Of a stretch of DNA of 42,237 nt, positions 18,053-27,408 are shown in pieces. The first letter of the stretch is position 1; each line of letters begins with the position of its first letter. A program made the translations under genes and the position numbers. The notes beneath the pieces are model-generated. The model saw only the letters and a list, made by a program, of their open reading frames with translations, ran no database searches and was not told where the DNA came from. The stretch comes from Desulfocapsa sp. (GTDB lineage: Bacteria; Desulfobacterota; Desulfobulbia; Desulfobulbales; Desulfocapsaceae), in contig JAIPEF010000007.1 of the NCBI GenBank assembly GCA_021737265.1, positions 1-42,237 of the forward strand. The letters are read 5' to 3'.

Positions 18053-19408
18053 TCAGAATCCTGCCAAAATCTTTTTCCGGCTCTCAGCAGAACGGCAGAG
18101 CACAGAAACAGATTCATCGACATAATCAAAAAACCTGGCCTGCTTCCCCTCAGCCGGGCGCATGATCCTCCCCAGAACCTGAAGAAGCCGACCTTCAAAC
18201 GTTATGGGAGTACTGAGAAAAAGGCTGCTCAATCCCGGACAGTCAAAGCCTTCACCAATAAGCTGCAGGGTAGCCACCAGAACCTTCACCTTCCCGGCCT
18301 GCACATCTTTCACAACTGCAACCCGCTGGTCAGCAGAGGTTTTTCCGGTGAGCATGACCACATTGACACCTTGGGCTATAAGCCCGTCTTGAAAGAGTTG
18401 GCAGTGGCTGATACGGTCTGAAACCAGGAGCTGAATACCGCTGTTTTCCTCCCTGCTCACCTTTACAACATCATCAATAATCTGTTGGTTTCGCTCCGCA
18501 TCCTTGACAAGTGCGGTGATCAATGGTTGATAATCGCCCCGATAGTTATACTGAAACAGGGTTTTGCGGCGAATCAGTTCAGGTTTGACAATGGCTCCAG
18601 TGGCCCGAAGCTCTTCCTGATCCACCCGATGAATCCGATCCCCCATATAAAAATAGATCAGCCGGGTCAAACCCTCATCACTGCGAAAGGCCGTGGCAGA
18701 CAGACCAAGGAGATAATGCCCTCCAAATCCGCTCACCACATCGGTAAAAAGAGCGGCGGGAACCCGATGACACTCGTCCACAACAAGATGCCCAAAACAG
18801 GGTGCCAGCTCCTGTACCCGTTTTCTTGCCGTATTCACAATGGCCACAGTAACCGGCTGCAGGTCAAAATGGCCATCCCCCACAATCCCTGCAGAAACCC
18901 CCAGAAATGTTACAATACGTTCCCGCCACTGATAGAGCAGCTCTTTGGTGTGCACTACAATCAAAGTGGGCTGCTTGCGGGCTGCGACAATGGCCAGCGC
19001 CATCACTGTTTTTCCGCTTCCGGTTCCAGCCTCAAGTACCCCAAACGACCGTTTGTCAGTGGCAGCCACTGCCATCTGCTGATAAGGGCGCAGGGTTCCG
19101 CAAAAACAAAAATCAACTTCAGGCAGCAGCAGACGTTCATCGCGGATCTTCGGTGTACACTTCAGAAATTCGCGGCACAGCAGGACTGCCTGATTGGCAA
19201 AACCACGCGGAAACCGCAGACCACCGGGAACAACCTCATAGTAATGGAGTTTTGGCTTCAGCTCCTTTCCCACCCAGCGCCCATATTTTTTGGCGGACAC
19301 ATATTTTGGATTATCAATGGTAAGTCGTGCTTTAATTGCCTTTTCCAATGCAAAAGGAATATCTGTCAGGAGACAGTCAGCTGCGACAGTGAGGGATGGC
19401 GTTGGCAT
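18053..19408 (-). CDS. XPB/Res-type SF2 DNA/RNA helicase
   Basis: LRPYQQMAVAA, LEAGTGSGKTVMAL (Walker A), HLVVDECHRVPA (DECH), LLGLSATAFRSDE, LLQVLGRIMRPAEGK. Confidence 0.9.
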   Translation of the reverse strand: MPTPSLTVAADCLLTDIPFALEKAIKARLTIDNPKYVSAKKYGRWVGKELKPKLHYYEVVPGGLRFPRGFANQAVLLCREFLKCTPKIRDERLLLPEVDFCFCGTLRPYQQMAVAATDKRSFGVLEAGTGSGKTVMALAIVAARKQPTLIVVHTKELLYQWRERIVTFLGVSAGIVGDGHFDLQPVTVAIVNTARKRVQELAPCFGHLVVDECHRVPAALFTDVVSGFGGHYLLGLSATAFRSDEGLTRLIYFYMGDRIHRVDQEELRATGAIVKPELIRRKTLFQYNYRGDYQPLITALVKDAERNQQIIDDVVKVSREENSGIQLLVSDRISHCQLFQDGLIAQGVNVVMLTGKTSADQRVAVVKDVQAGKVKVLVATLQLIGEGFDCPGLSSLFLSTPITFEGRLLQVLGRIMRPAEGKQARFFDYVDESVSVLCRSAESRKKILAGF

Positions 19409-19533
19409 ATTTTTCGATTGTATATCTTGCCGGTCTATGGCATTACCTTGAGGCGTTCAGTAACTAGAAGAATATTTTTTCCATTCGACCTTAAGCGCTC
19501 GATGTTCAACCTTGGACGTTCATCTTTTTTATC

Positions 19534-20442
19534 ATGCCCAACACTCTGACCCATATCGGATTTCAGACACCTCTAAGCTGGTTGGGGATAAAAGAAGCAC
19601 CGCTCCAGTGGGTTGCCCTAGGTTGTATTATCCCTGACATCCCTTGGATTGTCCAGCGCATTTTCCTCCTCGTCCCCGGTATCGATCCTGTCGACCTGTT
19701 ACTCTATGTTGCCACCCAAGCCAGCCTTGCATATTGCCTCATCCTGTCGCTGGCCCTGGCCATGCTATGCAGTTCCAGCAGAAAAATCTTTCTGATCCTG
19801 GCACTCAACTGTCTCCTCCATCTGCTCATTGATGCCAGTCAGAGCAAATGGGGGAACGGGGTAAACTTTCTGATTCCATTTTCCTGGCAGACCACAAATT
19901 TGGGACTGTTCTGGCCTGAACATTTTTCAAACACCCTCTTGGCAATCATGGGCGGTGGTATATTTCTTCTTTACTGGTCAAAGGCAATCCACAGCACCAG
20001 CCCGTTACTTAAAAAACCAACTGCTGCAAAAACAGTATGCTTCGCCACCTGCCTCGCTTGCTACTGTTTAAGTCCCGCTCTTCTGCTTAATGCGGCCTAC
20101 GAAGCAGATATACACTACAGTAAAACCCTGTCCAGCACAGAACCACGAACAGGCAAAACAGTTGAACTGGACCGGGGGAGATATTCTGCCACAAATCAAA
20201 GCATTCGCAGTTATACCGGCGAACAGTTCACTATTACCAGCCCACCTCTCAACTTAACACCCATTCTCACTGTTCGAGCTCAGTTTCAGAGCGAAAACAC
20301 CCTCCAGCTCACAGAGTATCATACCCACCGGACCAATCGAGACTATGCGTCGTATGTCGGTCTGCTGCTCACTTTACTGCTCTGGATACACACCCTGTTC
20401 TTTCAGACAACCCACAAAAATATGCACAGGAGTCCTCAATGA
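19534..20442 (+). CDS. Integral membrane protein, YdjM/DUF4184-like
   Basis: MPNTLTHIGFQTPL.. IPDIPWIVQR.. LHLLIDASQSKWGNGV (His/Asp pattern), multiple TM segments. Confidence 0.6.
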   Translation: MPNTLTHIGFQTPLSWLGIKEAPLQWVALGCIIPDIPWIVQRIFLLVPGIDPVDLLLYVATQASLAYCLILSLALAMLCSSSRKIFLILALNCLLHLLIDASQSKWGNGVNFLIPFSWQTTNLGLFWPEHFSNTLLAIMGGGIFLLYWSKAIHSTSPLLKKPTAAKTVCFATCLACYCLSPALLLNAAYEADIHYSKTLSSTEPRTGKTVELDRGRYSATNQSIRSYTGEQFTITSPPLNLTPILTVRAQFQSENTLQLTEYHTHRTNRDYASYVGLLLTLLLWIHTLFFQTTHKNMHRSPQ

Positions 20443-21056
20443 AACCCCTAAAACCATTCACCACTCCTCTCTTTTTAATCCTGCTAATCGCCACGACCTC
20501 ATTTGCCTCTCCCGTTCAGGAGATCATCACCATGACGCTGCCGGAGTGGGTTATTCAGGAGGCAATTTCCAAGAGCCTTCCCCTGGATTTCAAGCTGCAA
20601 TCCGACACCCTGCTCGGATCTGTATCAATCGACAAGATACAAGGTCTGCAACTGCAGCAGAACAAACTCTCCAGCCACATTACCCTGTCCGGCCACAAAT
20701 TGAATGTCGTCACCAACATTGCCGGCCATGATCTTCGCATGAAAATCGGTTCACTGACCATGGACTTTCAATGCGATGCCACCATTCGCTTTGACACACA
20801 GAAACAGACCCTGTATATCAAACCGATTATCACCGAAGTCCAATCCACGAATACACAGAATACCGAAGTTGCCTCTGCCCTTGCCCTCCTCTTTAACAAC
20901 CGTGAATTTCCATTACCCTTCGAGAAACTGAGACCCATCGTAGCAGACGCAGGCAGCAAACTCCTGAGCATCTCCATGATTATCTCCAATATCAAAATAC
21001 AACCGGAAAATCTGCAGCTAAGCCTCTTCCCGCGGATAGAAACAACTTCCAAATAA
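20439..21056 (+). CDS. Secreted protein of unknown function, possibly DUF1439/lipid-binding-like fold
   Basis: Signal peptide (MKPLKPFTTPLFLILLIATTSFA), overlaps the preceding gene by 4 nt (ATGA), so likely translated with it. Confidence 0.55.
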   Translation: MKPLKPFTTPLFLILLIATTSFASPVQEIITMTLPEWVIQEAISKSLPLDFKLQSDTLLGSVSIDKIQGLQLQQNKLSSHITLSGHKLNVVTNIAGHDLRMKIGSLTMDFQCDATIRFDTQKQTLYIKPIITEVQSTNTQNTEVASALALLFNNREFPLPFEKLRPIVADAGSKLLSISMIISNIKIQPENLQLSLFPRIETTSK

Positions 21057-21061
21057 AAATG

Positions 21062-21155
21062 TGATGGCGTCGTATTTATCCCCCTCAAGGGAGGACTGAA
21101 AAGAGTACCCTTTTTTCGGGTGAAAACTCTCCATCTGCTTCGTTGCTGCATTTTT
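21062..21155 (+). repeat. Dispersed palindromic element copy R5 (left half only)
   Basis: TGATGGCGTCGTATTTATCCCCCTCAAGGGAGGACTGAAAAGAGTACCCTTTTTTCGGGTGAAAACTCTCCATCTGCTTCGTTGCTGCATTTTT; about 2 mismatches to the copy at 33357. Confidence 0.85.
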
Positions 21156-21172
21156 AGCCCAACTTTGCGTGA

Positions 21173-21301
21173 ATCATTAAAAAGCTCGACCACGGTCTGA
21201 GTAAAAAGCGATGTCTCAAGAAGTATGACAAGGTTATGGTGAAGAGTAGCCGCCTGGGATTCTTGGAACGCCTGCGCATCAGCGTTGCCTCTTCCAGGTG
21301 A
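21173..21301 (+). pseudogene. Possible IS1634-like transposase remnant
   Basis: Frame reads IIKKLDHGLSKKRCLKKYDKVMVKSSRLGFLERLRISVASSR*; the GLSKKRxxKKYDKV part resembles IS1634-type transposases. No ends or full domain present. Confidence 0.3.
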
Positions 21302-21516
21302 AGTACGGCACAAAATATGTCTATATGGGGGTGCGCATGGATTGTCGGATCCGCCCTGATCTCTTTGCTGAAGAATGTCAGGATGAACTCACCTGCCGCA
21401 AAAGCCTTTTGGATTTTTCAGCTCAATAGTGATAAAGTGAAATAGAGAAATTTCTATTGAAAAATGCGCTGACTGCCGGAATTCAGCCAGCCACAGAATA
21501 AAGAGAGACTCTTTCC

Positions 21517-21810
21517 ATGAAAAAGCTCCTTGTTCTACTTTGTCTTTTATTCATTTTCCCGACTGCATTATCGTACGGTTCCGAGCATGCAGTGACCCTG
21601 CAACTCCCCTGGCACCATCAGTTTCAGTTTGCAGGTTACTCTACCGCTCGTGAACAGGGATTCTATAAGGATGCCGGTTTCAATGTCACTCTCCTGGAAG
21701 GGCGATATGGCAGTACCCCGGTCGATGCGGTTGTTAACGGAGAGTACCAGGCTCCTCTTCCCTTGACGGTTTTCTCTACGACCCGGATCTACCTGGGGAT
21801 AACACCATGA
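21517..21810 (+). pseudogene. N-terminal remnant of an NMT1/THI5-like periplasmic sensor domain, internally deleted
   Basis: Signal peptide then VTLQLPWHHQFQFAGYSTAREQGFYKDAGFNVTLLEG, then frameshifted sequence. The kinase frame encodes SSSLDGFLYDPDLPGDNT, the expected C-terminal edge of this domain. Confidence 0.7.
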
Positions 21811-23807
21811 TTATTATGGTAATCGTGGCTGTTGTACTTACGGGTGTCTTGTATACCTTTTTGATGTTGCTCTTTTTCAATTACCGCTTGAAACAAAACC
21901 TGCGAGAACGCATTGCTGAACTTGAGAAAAAGGAATTACGTTTTCGAGAGGTATTCAACAATATGCAGGACGGGGTTGCCATCTATGACCCCACTCCTGA
22001 CGGCACTGATTTTGTTCTCAAAGACCTTAATCCAGCCGGCCTCAGATCCAGTCAGGCACAGAAAGAAGATATTATCGGCAGGAGTGTCCTGGAGGCCTTT
22101 CCCGGTGTCGTGGATTTAGGACTCTTTGACGTATTTAAACGGGTCTGGCAGACCGGTGAACCTGAAAACCTTCCAACCGCAATCTATACAGATAACAGAA
22201 TAACCCTTTATGTCGAGAACCACGTCTATAAACTGCCGTCAGGAAAAATAGTCGCTATCTATACGGACACAACTCAAAGAAAAATTGCTGAAGATGAAAT
22301 GCGTCGTGAAAGAGATACTCTGCGTAACATCCTCAACAGTATGGATGATGGTGTCTGCATTATTAATGCAGACTATGATATTGAATATGTAAACCCCAGT
22401 CTTGTAAAAGAATACGGGGCAATCAGCGACCAAAAATGTTTTGCGTATTTACATGGTCGCAGTACCCAATGTCCCTGGTGCAAAAATAAAGCGGTACATC
22501 AGGGGAAAACCATCCATTGGCAATGGCAAGCACCTGTAACCAAGAAGACTTATGATCTGACCGAAACTCCCCTGAAGAATCCTGACGGAACTACCTCCAA
22601 AATGACGATATTTCACGATATTACCGAGATAAAACACCTTGAAAACCAGCTGCACCAGTCTCAAAAAATGGAGGCCATTGGCACTATCGCCGGTGGGATA
22701 GCCCATGATTTCAACAACATTCTTGCTGTGATCCTGGGCTGTGCTGAGTTTATCCGGAAAGAGACTCCACTGGAAAGCAGGATAAGGGAGGACATTGATG
22801 AAATCCTTACTGCAGGGAATCGAGGTGCCGATCTTGTCAAACAGATCCTCACCTTCAGTCGGCAGAAAGAAAGTGAAAAGCAGGTCCTGCAGCCCCACCT
22901 GATTGTCAACCAGGCATTGAAGGTGCTCCGTGCCACCCTGCCCGCGACGGTAACTATAGAAGAAGCTATTGATCCTGATTGCGGCAGGATCGTTACTGAT
23001 CCCCTCATCATCCACCAGATTGTTGTCACTCTCTGTAGCATTGGGCTCCAGGCCATGACTGAACAAAAGGGAACCTTGCGCGTGGAGCTGCAGCGCCGGG
23101 AGCTTACTGCTGCTGACATCGGTACCAGGGGAAACGTGTCTCCAGGAACCTTTGTTGTCCTCACTGTCAGGGTGAGTGGCCGCGGTATGGAACAGCAAAC
23201 CATGGAGCGAATCTTTGAACCCTATTTTACTACCAAGGAGTTGGGGCGCGGCACCGGCCTGGGGCTGGCCATTATCCACGGTGCAGTGAACGAGTCCCAT
23301 GGATTTATTGAGGTAGAGAGCAGTATCGAAAAAGGGACCCTCTTTTCCATTTACTTCCCGGCAACCGAGGAGCCTGTCACCCGGGCAGTTGCCTTGGAAG
23401 ATTTGGCACAGAAGGACAGAGAAGACATTCTGCCCGGTAAGGGAGGGATACTCATCGTCGACGACGAACCGCTGATGGTGAAGATTAATGAAAGGCGCCT
23501 GAAAAGCCGTGGTTATGATGTCACAGCGGTGACAGACTCCAATGAGGCCCTGGAGATATTTCGCAGCCAACCGGAGAACTTTGACCTGCTCATCACCGAT
23601 CAGACCATGCCGGGACTCACCGGCACTGAACTGGCCAGGGCTGTGCTGAAGATAAAACCGTCCCTGCTCGTTATCATGTGTACCGGACACAGTGATATTA
23701 TCCCTGAAAAACAGACAGGTTCCATGGGTATCAACAGATATGTTTTTAAGCCGCTGCACAAAGACGAACTTCTTGATGCTGTTCAGGAGCTGCTGGCTGA
23801 GAAATAA
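21807..23807 (+). CDS. Hybrid PAS histidine kinase with C-terminal receiver (CA domain degenerate)
   Basis: TM, PAS x2, H-box GTIAGGIAHDFNNILAVILG, G2 GRGTGLGLAIIHG, receiver ILIVDDEPLM..LLITDQTMPG..FKPL. N-box TLCSIGLQAM and G1 VSGRGM deviate from consensus. Confidence 0.88.
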   Translation: MIIMVIVAVVLTGVLYTFLMLLFFNYRLKQNLRERIAELEKKELRFREVFNNMQDGVAIYDPTPDGTDFVLKDLNPAGLRSSQAQKEDIIGRSVLEAFPGVVDLGLFDVFKRVWQTGEPENLPTAIYTDNRITLYVENHVYKLPSGKIVAIYTDTTQRKIAEDEMRRERDTLRNILNSMDDGVCIINADYDIEYVNPSLVKEYGAISDQKCFAYLHGRSTQCPWCKNKAVHQGKTIHWQWQAPVTKKTYDLTETPLKNPDGTTSKMTIFHDITEIKHLENQLHQSQKMEAIGTIAGGIAHDFNNILAVILGCAEFIRKETPLESRIREDIDEILTAGNRGADLVKQILTFSRQKESEKQVLQPHLIVNQALKVLRATLPATVTIEEAIDPDCGRIVTDPLIIHQIVVTLCSIGLQAMTEQKGTLRVELQRRELTAADIGTRGNVSPGTFVVLTVRVSGRGMEQQTMERIFEPYFTTKELGRGTGLGLAIIHGAVNESHGFIEVESSIEKGTLFSIYFPATEEPVTRAVALEDLAQKDREDILPGKGGILIVDDEPLMVKINERRLKSRGYDVTAVTDSNEALEIFRSQPENFDLLITDQTMPGLTGTELARAVLKIKPSLLVIMCTGHSDIIPEKQTGSMGINRYVFKPLHKDELLDAVQELLAEK

Positions 23808-23830
23808 CTGCTTGAAGAAATAAGGGACCT

Positions 23831-23867
23831 GCCATCCTAGGTTTGTGGGTTTTACGAGTTTATCAAA
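23831..23867 (+). repeat. Dispersed palindromic element fragment R6 (right end)
   Basis: GCCATCCTAGGTTTGTGGGTTTTACGAGTTTATCAAAT, near-identical to 36091-36125. Confidence 0.7.
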
Positions 23868-23919
23868 TTTACCGAACAAACATTGTGTACAGAAAACTCA
23901 ACAGGTATGGGAGCAGTCA

Positions 23920-26001
23920 ATGGGTGACAATGATCTCATGAAAGACATTTTTGCTGATGAAGACGTTGATAAAAAAAATCCTTTGTCAGGCAGAAATGAC
24001 GGATCATGGAAAATACTAGTGGTGGATGATGATGAGGATATCCGCAGCTTAACCAGATTGACCCTCGAAAACTTTTCTTTTGAAAACAAAACATTACAGC
24101 TCATAGAGGCGACATCTGCTGCGGAAGGGAAGAAGATCCTCCGGGAGCAGCCTGATATTGCCCTGGTCTTGCTTAACATGATGATGGAATCCACTACTGC
24201 CGGTTTACAATTGGCAAATTTCGTCCGGGAAACGCTGGGCAACCACTTTGTCCGTATTATTTTACGAACCGGCTATCCAGGAGAGTCTCCGGAGCGGGAA
24301 GTTCTTCTATCTTATGACATTGACGGCTACGTAACAAAGACAGAATTAACCGTTGATAAACTCTTTTCGCTCGTCGTATCCGCTCTGCGCGCCTACAAAA
24401 CTATCATGGAGGTGGAAGGATATCGCCGGGATCTGGAGCGAAAAGTTAAGGAACGAACCCATGAGTTAACGACCAGTGAAGAGAAATACAAGACCCTCTA
24501 TGACAATGTCCCTTTATCATATCAATCCCTTGATGGTGATGGCTGTTTTATTGAGGTAAATCCCTCATGGCTCAGGACTCTCGGGTTTGAACGGAAAGAA
24601 GTGATTGGGAAATGGTTTGGAGATTTTCTCCATCCGGACTGGAAACCCCATTTTGAAAAATATTTTTCGGTATTTAAAGAGCCTGGCTATATAAAAGACG
24701 TAGAACTCAAGATACGACACAAAGATGGGCACTACCTGGACGTATCCTTTGAAGGCTACATCGAGTATGGACCCGATGGAACAGTTAAACAGGCCTATTG
24801 TGTATTCCAGGTTATCACCAAGCGTAAACGGATTGAGAACGCGCTGCGTAAAAGTAGAAAACTGTGGCACCGAACCTTCAACTCTATTAGCGATTTTATC
24901 ACCCTTCAGGATACTGAACTGTGTATAATCAAAGCCAATCAGGCAGCCTGCACTACCCTGGATCTTCCCCATGATGCAATTGTTGGCCAGCACTGCTATG
25001 AGATCTTTTATAATTTACAAGAAGCCTGTTCGGATTGCCCAATGCTTGAAACCGGGAAACCCTATGAACCCTACGGGCGGGAGATATTTCATGAGAAACT
25101 GGGGAAAACATTTCTGCTCTCGGCCGCACCAGTATTCGATGATCAGGGTAAAATTGAATATATCGTCCACGTAGCCAAGGACATCACCTTCTGGAAACAG
25201 GCGGAAGAACGTCTCCTCCTCTCCGAAAAAATGAACAATATTGCCGGGCTTACCGCAGGTGTTGCCCATGAGATCAACACCCCTCTCTCCGGAATCCTCC
25301 AGTCAATCCAAATCATTCAAATGGAACTTGACCCGGATTCTCCCAAAAACCGGGAAGTGGCGGCAACGTGTGGGATTGATTTATCATCTGTCCAGGCCTA
25401 TTTCAAGAAACGAGAGCTCGATTTCTTTCTTGATGGCATCAGAAGCTCGGCCATGAATGCATCAATAATTATAAAAAGACTGCTTGCATTCAGTCGTCCT
25501 TCCATAGGAATCATCTCTTCACATAATCTCAACAAGCTCATTCAAGAAGCTTTAATATTGGCCAAGTCAGACTATGACCTGAGAAAAAAATATGACATCA
25601 TCAATATTAAAATCATTGAGGAGTATACTGAAGACCTTCCTCATGTCATTTGTATGGGAGTCGAGATCGAACAGGTCATTTTGGATCTTATCAAAAATGG
25701 AGTCCAGGCCATGGCTGAGACAGAGAACACGGAGCATTGCCTCAGCCTGCGAACCCTGCATACAGGTACGGCTGCACGTATTGAAGTGGAAGACAATGGG
25801 CCGGGGATGGATGATGAAACAAGAAAACAGATATTCGACCCCTTCTTTACCACAAAAGACGTAGGCGTCGGCACCGGGCTAGGGCTGTCAGCCGCCTACG
25901 CCATTATCAGCAAGAAGCATAATGGGAAAATATGGGTAGAAACAAAGCCTGGTAAGGGCGCCACATTTATCATAGAGTTGCCTTTCAATCAGGAAAGTTG
26001 A
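23920..26001 (+). CDS. REC-PAS-PAS histidine kinase with noncanonical receiver domain
   Basis: Receiver ILVVDDDEDIRSLTRLTL..ALVLLNMMMESTTAGL..IILRTGYPGESPERE; PAS x2; H-box GLTAGVAHEINTPLSGIL; G1 VEDNGPGMDD; G2 VGTGLGLSAAYAI. Start at MGDNDLMK. Confidence 0.88.
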   Translation: MGDNDLMKDIFADEDVDKKNPLSGRNDGSWKILVVDDDEDIRSLTRLTLENFSFENKTLQLIEATSAAEGKKILREQPDIALVLLNMMMESTTAGLQLANFVRETLGNHFVRIILRTGYPGESPEREVLLSYDIDGYVTKTELTVDKLFSLVVSALRAYKTIMEVEGYRRDLERKVKERTHELTTSEEKYKTLYDNVPLSYQSLDGDGCFIEVNPSWLRTLGFERKEVIGKWFGDFLHPDWKPHFEKYFSVFKEPGYIKDVELKIRHKDGHYLDVSFEGYIEYGPDGTVKQAYCVFQVITKRKRIENALRKSRKLWHRTFNSISDFITLQDTELCIIKANQAACTTLDLPHDAIVGQHCYEIFYNLQEACSDCPMLETGKPYEPYGREIFHEKLGKTFLLSAAPVFDDQGKIEYIVHVAKDITFWKQAEERLLLSEKMNNIAGLTAGVAHEINTPLSGILQSIQIIQMELDPDSPKNREVAATCGIDLSSVQAYFKKRELDFFLDGIRSSAMNASIIIKRLLAFSRPSIGIISSHNLNKLIQEALILAKSDYDLRKKYDIINIKIIEEYTEDLPHVICMGVEIEQVILDLIKNGVQAMAETENTEHCLSLRTLHTGTAARIEVEDNGPGMDDETRKQIFDPFFTTKDVGVGTGLGLSAAYAIISKKHNGKIWVETKPGKGATFIIELPFNQES

Positions 26002-26087
26002 GCTCCCTGCTTACGGCTCCAGCACTCCCAACATCCCTGTAACATGTTGCACACAAGGACTTTATTTCAGCTTATGACTGTGAATCC

Positions 26088-26222
26088 CTCTGCCGTCATT
26101 CCCGAGTTTCTTTATCGGGATTGTCCAGAGGTTGTCTGTGGAAATCCAGTTGTTTTTTTATATTCCTATCAGCGGGTTGCAAGCTCTCGTCATCCCCGAG
26201 TGTTGTTATCGGGGATCCAGGA
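26088..26222. repeat. Two copies of a second hairpin repeat family (GTCATYCCCGAGT..ATCGGGGATCCAG)
   Basis: gtcattcccgagtttctttatcgggattgtccag and gtcatccccgagtgttgttatcggggatccag. Confidence 0.7.
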
Positions 26223-26295
26223 ATTTGTTAATGGCTGAGTTTCATAACGTAATCAGAAAAAAAGAAGACCTGTCACTGTTACGCGAGAAAATATT

Positions 26296-27348
26296 ATGAT
26301 CGATAAAACAAAAACCACTATTTTAATCGTTGAAGATGACCCGATTATTCGCAAGAGTGAAGCTGTTTTCCTTGAGGGTAAGGGCTATACGGTAATCCTG
26401 GCTAAAAATGGCCGTGAAGGGTTGGAAAAATTCAAACAGGGCCAACCGGACCTCGTGCTGCTGGATCTGCGGATGCCTGAAGTGGACGGCCTGAAGGTTC
26501 TGGACACCATCACAAGTGGGTCTCCTGACATTCCGGTGATCATTGTCTCTGGAGTTGGAACCATGGATGATGCCATCAAGGCCCTTAAGCTCGGTGCCTG
26601 GGATTTTCTCACCAAACCCATCAGCAACATGGCCGTCCTTGAGCATGCAATTGAAAATGTTCTCGAAAGGCTGAAACTGATCCGTGAAAACAAGAGCTAC
26701 CAGCAGCATCTTGAAAAAGAAGTGGAGAAAAGGACTATAAAACTCCAGCTCAGTGAGCAGCAGTTAAGAATTGCACTGCAGGGGATCATTGATGTTGTAG
26801 CAACCACAGTTGAAGTTCGGGATCCCTATACTGCCGGCCATCAACAAAGAGTTGCGGATCTTTCCATTGCCATTGCCAGACAATTGAACCTGTCAGAGGA
26901 ACAGACAGAAGGTCTTCGCCTGGCTGCCCTCATTCATGACCTTGGTAAGGTGGCGATTCCCAGTGAAATTCTTACCAAGCCCGGTCAGCTGACGGATATT
27001 GAGTATCAGCTGATCAAAACCCACGCCCAGGTGGGTTACAACATCCTCAACAAAAACAAGGTTGACTTCCCCTGGCCCATCAAAACCATTATCTATCAAC
27101 ACCACGAGCATTTGGATGGTTCAGGATACCCACAGGGTATTGCCGGTGACGATATTCTTCTTGAGGCTCGTATACTGGCCGTAGCTGACGTAGTTGAGGC
27201 CATGGCATCCCCTCGCCCCTATCGAAGGGCCCTGGGCGTAGAAAGAGCCCTGAAAGAGATTCAAAAGTACCGGAGCATCCATTATGATCCTGCGGTAGTT
27301 GACGCATGTCTGCGGCTTTTCAAGGAAAATCGTTTTACTTTTGCATAG
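26296..27348 (+). CDS. REC + HD-GYP response regulator (putative c-di-GMP phosphodiesterase)
   Basis: TILIVEDDPIIRK..LVLLDLRMPEVDG; LAALIHDLGKVAIPSEIL; YQHHEHLDGSGYPQGI. Confidence 0.93.
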   Translation: MIDKTKTTILIVEDDPIIRKSEAVFLEGKGYTVILAKNGREGLEKFKQGQPDLVLLDLRMPEVDGLKVLDTITSGSPDIPVIIVSGVGTMDDAIKALKLGAWDFLTKPISNMAVLEHAIENVLERLKLIRENKSYQQHLEKEVEKRTIKLQLSEQQLRIALQGIIDVVATTVEVRDPYTAGHQQRVADLSIAIARQLNLSEEQTEGLRLAALIHDLGKVAIPSEILTKPGQLTDIEYQLIKTHAQVGYNILNKNKVDFPWPIKTIIYQHHEHLDGSGYPQGIAGDDILLEARILAVADVVEAMASPRPYRRALGVERALKEIQKYRSIHYDPAVVDACLRLFKENRFTFA

Positions 27349-27408
27349 CTCTTCAGTTAGGATGAGGTACTCATTGACAGGTTGGACTCTGAGAATGGGG
27401 CGTGGACC

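Noticed and set aside
18485-19549. 354-aa plus-strand ORF
   Set aside because: Antisense to the SF2 helicase, which has all expected motifs; shadow ORF.
22449-23879. 476-aa minus-strand ORF
   Set aside because: Antisense to the hybrid kinase gene; no recognisable domain and the plus-strand frame has clear HK/REC motifs.
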